A DNA stretch of 64,000 nt from RI-106 sp964496875 (GCA_964496875.1 CAZCBH010000019.1:3406-67405), one strand, 5' to 3'; positions 8,131 through 17,689 are shown, counted from the stretch's first letter. Notes: generated by a model from the letters alone, not told the origin. Numbers and translations: made by a program.

Positions 8131-9309
8131 TTACTGAGCCTCCGACTCCGGCTCCCGCAAAGGACCGGCTTCGGACTCCGAAGTATTGTTCGGCTCCTCC
8201 TCAGGCGGCTGCCTGCCTGCGCTCAGATATTTAAACAAAACAGCCAGGGTACCGGCTACCGGCAGAGATACGATAATACCCAGAATACCGTCCAGCCTGG
8301 CACCAATCATAATGGCAATGAAGACCAGCACCGGATGAAGACCTATGGCGTCTCCTATATATCGTGGAGCGACCAGATTGTCTTTCACCCACTGACAGAT
8401 ATTAAAGGCGAGAACGAGAACGAGAATCTCCATCAGTCTGTTACCGCCGACATTTGCCATGCCGATGAAGAGCACCGACACCAGAGCGGGGACAAAACCG
8501 ATGGTCGGTCCTATAACCGGCACTATCTCCCAGATCCCCAGGAACAGCCCCAGGGCAAGAGCATACTCCACTCCCAGGAGCATGTAGACGACGACCATGA
8601 ACACTCCGAAAAGGAGACCCAAAACAATCTGACCACGGAAAAATGCTTTCAGGCAATGATGAATCTCAGAAAGCGCATCGGTCACCATACTCTGATATTT
8701 GGAAGGACTCAGCTTCACCGCCGATTCGATCATGCCCTTGCCATCGAGAAGAAAGTAGAAAGTAAGCAACAGCACCGATAGACCGTAAACCGCAAGGGTC
8801 ATGGTCGAAATCGCCACACCGGACATCTGGGCGACGATGGCGGGGCCGTCCGGTTGCGGCAGTCGACTGACAAGAAGCGAGACCATCTCATCGGTTCCGA
8901 CATGGATGTCATATTTAGCAAGAGTGGTCTCCAGCGGCTTCAAATAGGCGCCGGAGTTCTGGAGCAAGCCGGGAAGCTCTTTGATAGTCAGTTCGATCAA
9001 CTGGCTCAACTGAAAGAGAATTGTCGGAATAACAAGCACGATGCCGACCAATGTAAGTACGGCGCCGAGAAAGTAGACACCGGTGACGGCAAGCATTCGA
9101 TTCTTGAATTTGCGATCTAAGAAGTCGACCAGACTGATTACCGTGTAAGTCAGAAAGACTGATACCGCAAGAATATGGAGGATATCGGAAAAAACTTCCG
9201 CCAACTTGAAAAGGAGAATGCAGATAAGGAGCGTAAGACAGGTGATCACCAACCTTCTCTGGACGATAACAAGGCTATCCTGCCTTTCTTTATCTCCGTT
9301 GTCAGCCAT
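8131..9309 (-). CDS. AI-2E/PerM-family transporter (UPF0118)
   Basis: This 392-residue membrane protein has the family layout: paired N-terminal helices (about residues 18-70), a soluble middle, then a block of five or so helices (about 165-360). It includes the conserved GIWEIVPVIGPTIGFVPALV segment (split here: GIWEIVPVIG then PTIGFVPALV) and the later LHPVLVFIAIMIGARLDGILG region (LHPVLVF then ARLDGILG). The family includes TqsA and PerM exporters and some Na+/H+ antiporters, so the substrate cannot be named. The C-terminus is acidic and soluble. The ATG overlaps the stop of the upstream TPR gene (TGATG), indicating translational coupling. Confidence 0.88.
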   Translation of the reverse strand: MADNGDKERQDSLVIVQRRLVITCLTLLICILLFKLAEVFSDILHILAVSVFLTYTVISLVDFLDRKFKNRMLAVTGVYFLGAVLTLVGIVLVIPTILFQLSQLIELTIKELPGLLQNSGAYLKPLETTLAKYDIHVGTDEMVSLLVSRLPQPDGPAIVAQMSGVAISTMTLAVYGLSVLLLTFYFLLDGKGMIESAVKLSPSKYQSMVTDALSEIHHCLKAFFRGQIVLGLLFGVFMVVVYMLLGVEYALALGLFLGIWEIVPVIGPTIGFVPALVSVLFIGMANVGGNRLMEILVLVLAFNICQWVKDNLVAPRYIGDAIGLHPVLVFIAIMIGARLDGILGIIVSLPVAGTLAVLFKYLSAGRQPPEEEPNNTSESEAGPLREPESEAQ

Positions 9310-10013
9310 CAGTTTCTGCCTCCGGCACCGACCATTTTCTCCAGATACTTCAAACGCTCCATCAAATTGCCGTCTCTTTTAACTTCGGCAGAAAGAGAGA
9401 CGGCGCGCTTGTATTCGTAAAGAGAATTCTGGTGGTCGTTGAGCCGATAATAGATATCGCCTAAAAGAGCATGGTAGGAAGCCTGGTTCGGTCTCAACAA
9501 AATGGCTAGTTTGATCTCTTTTTCCGCTTCTTGAAAAAGCGACCGCGCCGTCAAAACTTCGGCGAGTCTATAGTGACTTTCGATATCGTCAGGATTACTT
9601 TTGAGTGCCTTTCTGAACTCGGTCTCGGCTTCTTCGTTCTTATCCCTTTTCATGAGGATAAGACCCAGGTTGAAATGATAATCCGCTCGTTCCGGCTTGA
9701 GAGCCAGGGCCTGACGCGCTTCTTTTTCTGCTGCTTCGAAATTGCCCATCTCTTTGAGGAGTACGGCATAGTTGTTGTGATAAGCACCGCCGCCGGGATA
9801 AAGCGCTATCGCTTTTCGATAGAGTTCACAGGCGTCGTTTAATTGTCCCCGGGATTGCAAGTCTATCGCTTCAAGATTAAGCCTTCTTGCCTCATCCATA
9901 TTGCGATCACTGGCAAAGACCGAATCGCCCGGTAGCAACCCCGATAGAAGCAGGAGAAAGACCGGGACCACAGTCCTCAGGGAGCATACGGGTTGAGAAA
10001 AGATAATATTCAT
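9309..10013 (-). CDS. Secreted TPR protein
   Basis: This 234-residue protein has an N-terminal signal peptide (hydrophobic core VVPVFLLLLSGLL, likely cleavage after VFA near residue 35). About five tetratricopeptide units follow from residue 40 to 215 (for example AYHNNYAVLLKEMGNFEAAE and DYHFNLGLILMKRDKNEEAE). TPRs are protein-protein interaction scaffolds, and this one should act in the periplasm. It is co-translated with the transporter gene downstream and divergent from the hydrolase gene at 10124. No enzymatic domain is seen. Confidence 0.82.
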   Translation of the reverse strand: MNIIFSQPVCSLRTVVPVFLLLLSGLLPGDSVFASDRNMDEARRLNLEAIDLQSRGQLNDACELYRKAIALYPGGGAYHNNYAVLLKEMGNFEAAEKEARQALALKPERADYHFNLGLILMKRDKNEEAETEFRKALKSNPDDIESHYRLAEVLTARSLFQEAEKEIKLAILLRPNQASYHALLGDIYYRLNDHQNSLYEYKRAVSLSAEVKRDGNLMERLKYLEKMVGAGGRN

Positions 10014-10123
10014 GTCTATCTTTACCCGGGGCGTGTAACTTGATCTAGACTTACCAGTGCCATGACAATATTACATTCCCTGCTGGCGCAACTGTATTGT
10101 TTACAGAGAATATAAGACCGATA

Positions 10124-11098
10124 ATGTCTAATTTCAACAGTTTTCTAAAGGCGAAAGTCCTGGTGCTTTTTATGGCGGTAGCGCTTGCCGGATCTATTGC
10201 GGCTATCATCGTCCTTTCGATTGCGCTGGGGAAAGCAGGCGGCAGAGCGCGCTCTTTGAAGATAGAGAACAGTCAACTGGGAAGCCAGATCACCAATCTA
10301 TCTTCGGCAAGCAGAAGCGAGGAGGAGGCTGACAATCAAGAGTTTTTCAGAAGAGACTTCGTCAGCCACAAGGACGGCATGCCTGACAGCTATCTGTTAG
10401 TCCCACCCAAGCAGCAGCCCCTCTCCAACAAATACACTCTCATCGTCTATCTGCACGGCATGGGCTCTAATTATCTCGAACCCTATGTGGTGGCGAATAA
10501 AACCCCAATCGCACCTGCAATAAGAGAAGCTTTTCCCAGTGCGGTAATCGCTTCTTTGAACTACAGAAGAAGCAATGCCTGGGGAAATGAACTCGCCCTT
10601 GCCGACATAAACCAGAATATAACCGAGATAAGCTATGCCTATCCCCTGGAATCGATAATTGTTATGGGCACCAGTATGGGTGGCAGCGTCGCCTTGAATT
10701 ATCCTGCGGTGGCACCGGATGCGATAAGAAATAAAATCCGCGGTGTAGTCAGTGTCGAAGGTACCGGAGACCTGACCGAACTATTTCAAAAGACCAAAGT
10801 AGATGTGGTACGACTGGGGGTCGCTGAAGCGATGGGCGGGGCACCGGAACAAACCCCGGAGAATTACAAAAAGTCGAGCTTGCTGCAACATATAGAGCAA
10901 CTTCCGAAAGCTATCTCCTTCGCCATCGTCTCGGCTAAAAAAGACAAGACCGTCCCGCCGGTGCTTCAAAAAGAGGCCGCCGCCGCTCTGGAGAAAAACG
11001 GTTTTCGTTGCAGATTGACCGAAATAGACCTGGATCATGAGTTTCCAGACCCCCAGGTCTATGTCGACGCGCTCAAATTCGTTGTGCAAAACCGATAA
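10124..11098 (+). CDS. Membrane-anchored alpha/beta hydrolase
   Basis: The ATG at 10124 (MSNFNSFLKAK) is preferred over an upstream in-frame TTG, giving 324 residues. One N-terminal membrane helix (about residues 10-35) and a short coiled linker precede an alpha/beta hydrolase domain. The domain shows the oxyanion-side motif YLHGMGSN (about residue 107), the nucleophile elbow GTSMGGS (Ser184), and a late His in DLDHEFPD as candidate catalytic base. It resembles esterase or peptidase S9-like hydrolases; the substrate is unknown. It is probably extracytoplasmic. Confidence 0.78.
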   Translation: MSNFNSFLKAKVLVLFMAVALAGSIAAIIVLSIALGKAGGRARSLKIENSQLGSQITNLSSASRSEEEADNQEFFRRDFVSHKDGMPDSYLLVPPKQQPLSNKYTLIVYLHGMGSNYLEPYVVANKTPIAPAIREAFPSAVIASLNYRRSNAWGNELALADINQNITEISYAYPLESIIVMGTSMGGSVALNYPAVAPDAIRNKIRGVVSVEGTGDLTELFQKTKVDVVRLGVAEAMGGAPEQTPENYKKSSLLQHIEQLPKAISFAIVSAKKDKTVPPVLQKEAAAALEKNGFRCRLTEIDLDHEFPDPQVYVDALKFVVQNR

Positions 11099-11137
11099 TT
11101 CTAGTATCTTAATGAAGAGAAGAAAAGATATTTCGCT

Positions 11138-12490
11138 ATGGCACCATATATAGTATCTACCAAAATGAAGCGTTTTTTTCTAATCGGCATATCCTGCTTG
11201 CTCGGTCTCGGCAGTATTGTAGGCTTACAAGAGAGCTTGCCGCCGGCTGCCGCCCAGGTCGAGTACTGGAACAACGAGCCGAGAAAGCGTTCTCAGAACC
11301 TTTCTTCCAGCGCCCTGAACCATCTAAAAAATATCAACGCCGGCAACAAAAAGCGGAGCCGCTCAGGGAAAGAAGGGGATCTGGCAGAAGCGGTTCGGTT
11401 GCTGGAGAAAGCCATCCAGACCGATCCCGAAGATCCGCTACCCCACTATCTGCTTGGCATCGCGCTTGCCATGCAGGAAAAATACGATAAAACTCTGCCC
11501 TTATTGCAGAAGGCAAACAAGCTGGATCCCCGGGAAGAAGAGATTCTTCTTGCCACCGGTCTGGCCCAGCATCTGGCCGGCAACTATGAAAAGGCGATCT
11601 CGATCTGGGAGAGGCTGCTCTCTAGAACCTCCCGTAAAGCACCGATTCTAGTTTGTATCGGTCATGCCCGCATGCGACATGGTGAGTTGGAGGAGGCAGT
11701 GGAGACCTTCGACAGAGCCCATGAGCAGGAACCGGGTTTACAAGCGGCTCACGAAGGCATGGCCAGAGTCTACTTCATGGCAGGCGACCTTGAAAAAGCA
11801 CGAGTTGCCGCCGAACATGCACAATCCATAGAGAATTATCCTCCGGTGGAGCTACTCCTTGCCGAGATAGCCTTTCTAGAAGGTGATCGGTCTACGGCGG
11901 AGAGCCATCTGAAAGCATGGAAAAAAGGCTTGAGCAAAGGGAAGCCAAACAAATCTATGACCCAGATAGGCTTTTCTCGCCAGCATGATTTTCGATGGGA
12001 CCCTTTTATTGTCGACGATTTCGACTCGGCAGAGGCGATGCGTGCCCGCAACTACATTCGTCAGAAACCGGACAAAACCTCCCGCTACTCCGGCAAACCG
12101 AGCCTGCGCACTGTGGAGGCCAAGGTCGATGCGGCCCTTTCCAACAAACCATCGGATTATTTTCTCAAACATCAGAAAGGACTGATAGCGCTCGCCGGCG
12201 GCAAGAAAGAAGAAGCGCTGAAATCCTTGAGAGAGAGCATCAGTTTATGCCCGGGCAACCAGGTGGATCTGCTCAATCTGGTACTGGCAAGCGGCGACCT
12301 CGGAGGAGGAGCCTGGTTGAAGCGCTATAGAAGTGTCTATCCGGATGCCAGACTGGCTTCCACCTTCGATAACCTGGTGGCGGCACCACAAGAGAAACCA
12401 ACTAAAGAATCTCTCTCTCCATCACCACCTCAAAAAAAATCGAGTCCGGTGGAGAAACAAGCAGAGAGCGCCCCTTCTCCTTTTGATTGA
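11138..12490 (+). CDS. Secreted TPR protein with low-complexity tail
   Basis: This 450-residue protein has a signal peptide starting at MKRFFLIGISCLLGLG (second ATG at 11165, which may be the true start) and a likely cleavage after AAA near residue 38. TPR units run from about 75 to 255. A proline- and serine-rich tail follows (residues 420-450). No enzyme domain is visible. Its TGA overlaps the ATG of the next small gene, so the two are translationally coupled. It probably functions as a periplasmic scaffold (inference from TPRs and the signal peptide). Confidence 0.78.
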   Translation: MAPYIVSTKMKRFFLIGISCLLGLGSIVGLQESLPPAAAQVEYWNNEPRKRSQNLSSSALNHLKNINAGNKKRSRSGKEGDLAEAVRLLEKAIQTDPEDPLPHYLLGIALAMQEKYDKTLPLLQKANKLDPREEEILLATGLAQHLAGNYEKAISIWERLLSRTSRKAPILVCIGHARMRHGELEEAVETFDRAHEQEPGLQAAHEGMARVYFMAGDLEKARVAAEHAQSIENYPPVELLLAEIAFLEGDRSTAESHLKAWKKGLSKGKPNKSMTQIGFSRQHDFRWDPFIVDDFDSAEAMRARNYIRQKPDKTSRYSGKPSLRTVEAKVDAALSNKPSDYFLKHQKGLIALAGGKKEEALKSLRESISLCPGNQVDLLNLVLASGDLGGGAWLKRYRSVYPDARLASTFDNLVAAPQEKPTKESLSPSPPQKKSSPVEKQAESAPSPFD

Positions 12491-12756
12491 TGAATGAAGA
12501 CCGTAATAAAGTAAACACTGGCACCGGCGCCTTTGTCTTGAAAGCGCTCGGCCTCGTGCTGATATTCATTTTTCTGATCAACACCGTGGTGCTTCTCTTC
12601 GTCTATAACAAAATAGAAGGTATGGAACAGGGCTCCGGCAGCAGCACCCAGCAAGATATTGATGCGCTCGATCGTTCGGGAAGCAAAGACTTGAAGCGCC
12701 TGCAGAAGCAATTCGAGGCGATGGAAAAAGCCGACACTAAAGACGATACCAGGTAG
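12490..12756 (+). CDS. Small membrane protein with coiled-coil tail
   Basis: The ATG at 12490 shares its A with the upstream TGA. The 88-residue product has one membrane helix (about residues 14-38, rich in L, I, F and V) followed by a charged, heptad-like segment, LKRLQKQFEAMEKAD. It is translationally coupled to the upstream TPR gene, so the pair may form one envelope complex. No family is recognised. Confidence 0.65.
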   Translation: MNEDRNKVNTGTGAFVLKALGLVLIFIFLINTVVLLFVYNKIEGMEQGSGSSTQQDIDALDRSGSKDLKRLQKQFEAMEKADTKDDTR

Positions 12757-12792
12757 AAGAGGAAGAGAACGAGAAACAGAACAAGAACAAGA

Positions 12793-13380
12793 TCAAGATT
12801 TGACCTTCTTCCAGTGACTGACATAGTGCAGCTTCTTCCACTCTCCCTGCTTTTTCACAAAAATATCGGTACTCTTGGACTCGTACGTGCCGGGGTTTTT
12901 CGTACCGCCAATCACCTTCACCGCCTTGAAAGTAACCACTGCGGTATCACCATTCACTTTGGCATAGGGATGCTCGATGGTGTAAGAGATAACAGGATTC
13001 GGTCCGACATGGGAATCCTTCCATCTTTTCTCCACATAATCGAGAACCGCTTTCTTGCCCACAATAAGCTTCTTTTTAGTATCATCAAATACGGTGACAT
13101 CGTCATCCAGATACTTGCTGAACGCCTCGAAGTCACCCTGCGAATATGTTTTGGAAACTTTCATCAATGTTTCAATCACCACCTTAGACTCTTCGCAAGC
13201 AGCGTGGGGACTGAGACAGGAGACTCTGGACTTATCCGCTGCGGGCTCTTCTGTCCCTTCTGCAAAAGCCGTTTGCATCGGAATAAGAGCTTGTATCAAT
13301 ACCAAGAGCAAGATCAAAGCAGTCCGCTCCATGGTTCTCGAAAATCTAGTTTTGTTTTCACATGTCATTACTTTCACCAT
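12793..13380 (-). CDS. Secreted NTF2/SnoaL-like protein (DUF4440 type)
   Basis: This 195-residue protein has a signal peptide (TALILLLVLIQALIPMQTAFA, shortened here as LILLLVLIQALIP...AFA) and a cone-shaped NTF2-like domain from about residue 65. The domain opens with ALKVS-like helix KVSKTYSQGDFEAFSKYLDD and runs to TDIFVKKQGEWKKLHYVSHW. Such domains occur in ketosteroid-isomerase-like enzymes and in binding proteins. No catalytic pair could be assigned with confidence. It lies 12 nt after the small gene at 13393 and is probably in the same operon. The start could also be a few codons further in. Confidence 0.75.
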   Translation of the reverse strand: MVKVMTCENKTRFSRTMERTALILLLVLIQALIPMQTAFAEGTEEPAADKSRVSCLSPHAACEESKVVIETLMKVSKTYSQGDFEAFSKYLDDDVTVFDDTKKKLIVGKKAVLDYVEKRWKDSHVGPNPVISYTIEHPYAKVNGDTAVVTFKAVKVIGGTKNPGTYESKSTDIFVKKQGEWKKLHYVSHWKKVKS

Positions 13381-13392
13381 CGCCCAGTTTAA

Positions 13393-13674
13393 TCAACTCG
13401 CTCTGCGAATTGCGTCCTCGATATCTCTGATAGCGCTATCAGTGTCTCTGATATAGCTCTCGACAATGCCGAGTTGCTTGTCGAGTTCGGCCATTTTGCC
13501 TTTGATCTCGTCAGCCTTGGCTGCCAGGTGAGAGCGTTGATCTAATAACGCGTCCCTGGTCTTGCCCAGATTGTTGGCCACGGTACGATCATAGGCCTGA
13601 GCATATCCAATAGACCAGAACATCAAGGCAAATGCAAGCATTTTTATGGTGCTCTTGAAATTGAACCTGGACAA
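13393..13674 (-). CDS. Small secreted coiled-coil protein
   Basis: This 93-residue protein has a signal peptide (TIKMLAFALMFWSIGYAQA, cleavage after AQA near residue 27). The rest is almost entirely alpha-helical, with heptad-like spacing from DRTVANNLGKTRDALLDQ to the end. It is first in a two-gene unit with the NTF2-like gene. No family is recognised; a periplasmic spacer or binding role is possible but unproven. Confidence 0.65.
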   Translation of the reverse strand: MSRFNFKSTIKMLAFALMFWSIGYAQAYDRTVANNLGKTRDALLDQRSHLAAKADEIKGKMAELDKQLGIVESYIRDTDSAIRDIEDAIRRAS

Positions 13675-13820
13675 TAGCCTTCTCCTTTTCCATCTTTAAG
13701 ATTACGGAAACTCGAACTAAAATATGATACTTTGCAACCACATAAATCTCAAGCAGTCGAGAGGGACGATCGCCTGGCATAATATCAATCGCGATTATAG
13801 TGAAAAGAGAGTAGGCAGCC

Positions 13821-14750
13821 TTGAATAAAACCGAGAGCGGACGCAACCAATCGAAATGGCACCTGGACGAAAATCTGGAGAGTATGCTCGATAGAGCGAT
13901 TGATCTGGCTCTCGATGAAGATCTGGGAACGCTAGCCGGTAGCAAAGGCGGAGTCGACATCACCACAGTCTCGACGGTGCCAAAGGAAGCCAGGGGTAGA
14001 GCCCGGGTTATAGTGAAAGAGCCATCGGTGCTAGCCGGTCTCGATGTGCTGAAGCGGGTCTTCAATAGATTGGCAAGCCGGGAGGTAGAATCGGAGCAGT
14101 TCTATTTCGAAGATTTTTTCGAAGAAGGTACCTATATAGAAGATTCCCCCACCGTCGTTCTCACCTTAAAAGGACCGGCCCGCGCGATTCTCAGCGGAGA
14201 ACGCCTGGCCCTCAACTTGATGCAACGTATGTGCGGGGTCGCCACCATCACAAGAAGCTTCGTCGAAAAGGTAAAAGGCAGCGGTATCAAAGTGCTGGAT
14301 ACGAGAAAGACCACACCCTGCCTGAGAGCCTTCGACCGCATTGCGGTGCGCCTCGGCGGTGGAGTAAATCATAGAAGCGGTTTGTATGACCGAATTTTGA
14401 TCAAAGACAACCATATAGCCATGGCAGGGTCTATAAAAGCAGCTATCGAAGCGGCAAGAAGCCATTATCCGGAAGCGTCGATAGAAGTGGAGACCCGCAC
14501 CCTCGAAGAGGTAGAGCAAGCCTCTAACCTGAAGCCGGAACACATCCTGCTTGACAACATGAATCCCGAATTGGTCACAGAAGCGATAGCAATCATCGAC
14601 GGAAGAAGCCTGGTAGAGATCTCGGGCGGGATCAATATCGATACCATTGCGACCTATCTAATCGAGGGCGTCGACGCCATCTCGGTGGGTGCGTTGACCC
14701 ACTCGGCACCAGCTATAGACATAAGCCTGGACATGGATTTGAGCGCCTGA
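13821..14750 (+). CDS. nadC: Nicotinate-nucleotide pyrophosphorylase (quinolinate phosphoribosyltransferase)
   Basis: This 309-residue enzyme converts quinolinate and PRPP to nicotinate mononucleotide, CO2 and PPi in de novo NAD synthesis. Diagnostic stretches are ALDEDLG near residue 32, GERLALNLMQRMCGVAT near 127, LDTRKTTPCLRAFDRIAV near 158, GGGVNHRSGLYDRILIKDNH near 175 and the closing EISGGIN/SVGALTHSAP. The start is a TTG at 13821, with GAGAGTAGG about 8 nt upstream; the next ATG is 21 codons in and would cut family-typical sequence. nadA and nadB are not in the window. Confidence 0.95.
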   Translation: MNKTESGRNQSKWHLDENLESMLDRAIDLALDEDLGTLAGSKGGVDITTVSTVPKEARGRARVIVKEPSVLAGLDVLKRVFNRLASREVESEQFYFEDFFEEGTYIEDSPTVVLTLKGPARAILSGERLALNLMQRMCGVATITRSFVEKVKGSGIKVLDTRKTTPCLRAFDRIAVRLGGGVNHRSGLYDRILIKDNHIAMAGSIKAAIEAARSHYPEASIEVETRTLEEVEQASNLKPEHILLDNMNPELVTEAIAIIDGRSLVEISGGINIDTIATYLIEGVDAISVGALTHSAPAIDISLDMDLSA

Positions 14751-15029
14751 TTCGAAGAAGCAAAAGCACCGAAATCGGGTTGGCAAGCGACTAAATCTTC
14801 TTAACAAACTGCTTAACATAAGCCAAGCCAGGTCTTGAAACCAGCATATAGTCAGGTGTTGCAACGATCGCCATCGGTATATATGCTCTGCCTACTAGCT
14901 GTTCCCATTTAGTAGTTAAGGGTATACACTTGATTCCATCTTCAGATTGTCTTTATTTTTTTCGACACACTCTAAACAAAGTGGCTCTGAAGAACTGGCG
15001 TCTCAATGTAAGTTGGTAGGGTTGAAATC

Positions 15030-15446
15030 ATGAATGATCAGGTCAAAGTTTTTATAATCGACGATTCGGAGCCGACCTTGTTCATGCTCAACCTCTGGCT
15101 CGATCATATGGACGATATAGAAGTGGTCGGCACGGCATTAGTCACCGACGAATTCAAAGAAAGGGTTCTGGAATCGCAAGCCGATGTGATCATTTGCAAC
15201 TGGCATATGACCGGTCGCGGCTATGCCCAGCTGCAGGAACTGAAAATAGAGAACCGCTCTCCTGCCCTTATCTCCATCCGAGACGGCAACTATCTTCCCC
15301 TCGAAGGTGTTCTCAACCAGACCCCCGAGACCCTCATTCCCACCACCGCCACCGGTGAAAGTTTACTTGCGGCTATCAAAAGAAGCGCCGAGAAAAGAAG
15401 TCTTGTTGCTAAAGTAGTAGAGTTGGGACTCAGCGAAGCCTGCTGA
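15030..15446 (+). CDS. Degenerate response-regulator receiver protein
   Basis: This 138-residue single-domain protein opens like a CheY-type receiver (VKVFIIDDSEPTLFMLNLWL, acidic pair Asp11-Asp12). The phosphoacceptor position in ADVIICNWHMTGRG is Asn57 instead of Asp, and the conserved Lys near the end is not evident (TLIPTTATGESLL). It therefore probably cannot take phosphate in the normal way. About 280 bases upstream carry no gene. The membrane protein at 15488 begins 41 nt after its stop, so the two may be co-transcribed. A constitutive or protein-binding role is inference. Confidence 0.75.
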   Translation: MNDQVKVFIIDDSEPTLFMLNLWLDHMDDIEVVGTALVTDEFKERVLESQADVIICNWHMTGRGYAQLQELKIENRSPALISIRDGNYLPLEGVLNQTPETLIPTTATGESLLAAIKRSAEKRSLVAKVVELGLSEAC

Positions 15447-15487
15447 AATTCCGCCATCCGCCACTCCGCAAGCTGGACTGAGACCTG

Positions 15488-16699
15488 GTGAGCATCTCCG
15501 GTTTAGAATTCCTGGCTTATCTATTCTCCCTGCTCGTCCTCGAGCTGGCGGCGAGAGCCTGGATTTTCAGAAGTCTGAACGAAGCAAAAGATTCTGCCAT
15601 CGCTTTGAACAGCTCGAAAGAAGAGTTGCGCCCTGCGGAAATAGCTTATTTAATCAGAGGCGGTGATACCACTCATGCCCTTATCGTACTCGCTGCCGAC
15701 TTGATGCAAAGGGCGCTGAAGCGTGGTGATGATATGAGCTTTTTAAATCGGCTCACCGACTACGAAAAGAACATGTGGACAGTCACCAAAAAGGCTCTAA
15801 CCGACTGGGCCCAGCAGAAAGCGAAGCAGACTATTCTAGGCAACGCGCGCAGTCCTATTCAAATAGCCAAACGGCTCTCCTTCCTTTATCGCTTCATAAC
15901 AAGCTCGCTCAGTACGATGATAAAGGATTCTATAAACGATCCCAAAAGATTGCGGAAGTACTTTTCCGCCCAGGGGCTGTGGAGAATTATCGCCGATTTC
16001 ACCAGCGCCGGATACAGACAGGCTTTCGAAAAGGAAATTCGAGAGACCCTTTTGAGTAGAGGACTTCTCATCGAAACAGCAAGAAGAAAGAGACATGCCT
16101 CGCTTCTGTTGACCGCTTCTATTCTGGGTTTTGCAGGGGTATTTCTAGTTGCCGCCCTGGCTTTCAAGACCTGGTATCTGGCCCTTGTCCTGGGTACAGG
16201 CTCACTTGTCGCAGCGGCTATCTTTCGGACAGTCCTGATTGCACGCCAACTTCTGCCATTCTATGAAGAGCTTGCGGTGGTGGCAAATCAGATAGAGAGA
16301 ACCTCCAGGCGTCTCAATCTGGTAAAGTTCTTGCTTCGGTCGGTGGACACACTCAACTGGTTGGTTGCGATCCTGCTTGGTGGCATCATATCGGTTTTGG
16401 TGCTTACCCTGGCTAAGCTGCTCTATTTGGAAGGAGGCGGCGACCTGGTGCTTGGTTATCTCGGTCTCTTTGTCGCCAACTTCGCCTGTGTCGATTTACT
16501 ATTCAAGGCTCTTGACCTTAGCTTCAACGATCAGCCGAGCAAAATCGCCCTTCAGGAGATCAAACTTCTCAAAGAGGATCTCAAAGAGATTAAGCCACTC
16601 AACTCTTTCAAAGAGTACCTTGACAGTCAGGTCTACAATCCGAAGTTTTCACGACTGATTGCCGTCTATGGCATCGAGACCCTTTTTATTCTCGCTTAG
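15488..16699 (+). CDS. Polytopic membrane protein with TIGR04222-like N-terminal segment
   Basis: This 403-residue protein starts at a GTG. One membrane helix (about residues 7-25) is followed by a cytoplasmic part carrying ELRPAEIAYLIRGGDTTHAL (residues about 45-65). That resembles the YL-x-GG motif of the TIGR04222/DUF2207-associated domain. Two more hydrophobic pairs sit at about 200-245 and 290-340. The function of such proteins is not established. The only visible partner is the degenerate receiver just upstream. Confidence 0.65.
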   Translation: MSISGLEFLAYLFSLLVLELAARAWIFRSLNEAKDSAIALNSSKEELRPAEIAYLIRGGDTTHALIVLAADLMQRALKRGDDMSFLNRLTDYEKNMWTVTKKALTDWAQQKAKQTILGNARSPIQIAKRLSFLYRFITSSLSTMIKDSINDPKRLRKYFSAQGLWRIIADFTSAGYRQAFEKEIRETLLSRGLLIETARRKRHASLLLTASILGFAGVFLVAALAFKTWYLALVLGTGSLVAAAIFRTVLIARQLLPFYEELAVVANQIERTSRRLNLVKFLLRSVDTLNWLVAILLGGIISVLVLTLAKLLYLEGGGDLVLGYLGLFVANFACVDLLFKALDLSFNDQPSKIALQEIKLLKEDLKEIKPLNSFKEYLDSQVYNPKFSRLIAVYGIETLFILA

Positions 16700-16828
16700 T
16701 ATAGAACGGTTTCAACAGACTCTCTTTACATCCCGGTCTTCCCTAACGTAAAAATGGCCGGTGCATATCCGAGAGCCCGGATCAAAAACCAATATAATTT
16801 ACGAATGCTGTTTGCAAGGAAGAGATCT

Positions 16829-17689
16829 TTGAATAAAGAATTTGCCGGAGTGATAACCGGTGCATCATCAGGCATAGGCAAAGCCCTGGCAATTTACCTG
16901 GCTCGCAAATATCGAGCCAGGCTCATTATTAGCGGGCGGAACGAAGAACAGCTCAAAACCACCAAGGATTTGGTGGAGAAAGCCGGCGGACTGGCAACGA
17001 TAGTGGTAGCAGACATAGGGGAGGAAGGAGTTGCCAGAAAACTGGTGGATACCTGCGTAGAGCAATTCGGCTCGATCGATCTTCTGGTAAACAATGCCGG
17101 CATGGCTTATCCAGGAAGGGTGCTCAACCTTAATATGGAAGACTGGCGCAGAGTTTTTGATGTCAACTATTTCGCCTGTGTAGAAGCGATTTACGCAGCG
17201 CTTCCTCACTTTCTTGAAAAGGGCGGGGGCAAAATCGTCAACATCTCTTCCGTGGCAGGCAAAATTCCTATCGCCGGATCGGTTATGTATTCCTCTTCGA
17301 AACATGCTCTTAACTCGATGTCGGTTGCCATGGGAGCGGAGCTGAGTTCCAAGAATATCGATTTCCTCACGGTCTGTCCCGGTTGGGTGCGAACTGAATT
17401 CTTTGAAAAGAATCAGGTTGCTGATGAGAAAAATCCAACGCTAATCGCCAGCAAGAATACCCCTTCGGGACTATTGATGCGCCTTGTGCTCTCGATATCG
17501 GCAGAAGATGTGGCGAAAGAAATAGACTCTTATTTAAGAAAAGGCGGAAGCCATGAAATTATAATGACGGCTCCCGGCAAGTTCTTCGAGCGATTGAACG
17601 GATTGCTTCCCGGGGTGGTCTGGAATATCAACAAAATGCTGCCCACCGATTATGTGGACTCCTCTACAAAGGATAAGGTCAAAACGTGA
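16829..17689 (+). CDS. Short-chain dehydrogenase/reductase
   Basis: The TTG at 16829 is preferred because AAGGAAG lies about 8 nt upstream and the Rossmann motif follows at once; ATGs at 16754 and 16805 would add an atypical basic leader without a ribosome site. The protein is then 286 residues. Motifs are TGASSGIG (NAD(P)-binding), NNAG, the catalytic Ser in VNISSVAG, YSSSKHA (YxxxK) and CPGWVRTEFF. Substrate is unknown; the C-terminal hydrophobic segment KFFERLNGLLPGVVW suggests a lipid-type DHRS7-like SDR. Its TGA overlaps the GTG of the next gene by 4 nt. Confidence 0.88.
   Translation: MNKEFAGVITGASSGIGKALAIYLARKYRARLIISGRNEEQLKTTKDLVEKAGGLATIVVADIGEEGVARKLVDTCVEQFGSIDLLVNNAGMAYPGRVLNLNMEDWRRVFDVNYFACVEAIYAALPHFLEKGGGKIVNISSVAGKIPIAGSVMYSSSKHALNSMSVAMGAELSSKNIDFLTVCPGWVRTEFFEKNQVADEKNPTLIASKNTPSGLLMRLVLSISAEDVAKEIDSYLRKGGSHEIIMTAPGKFFERLNGLLPGVVWNINKMLPTDYVDSSTKDKVKT

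Noticed and set aside
14751..15029. Possible RNA gene in a 279-base gap
   Set aside because: No cloverleaf, no T-loop consensus and no strong hairpin could be found; likely just the promoter of the receiver gene.
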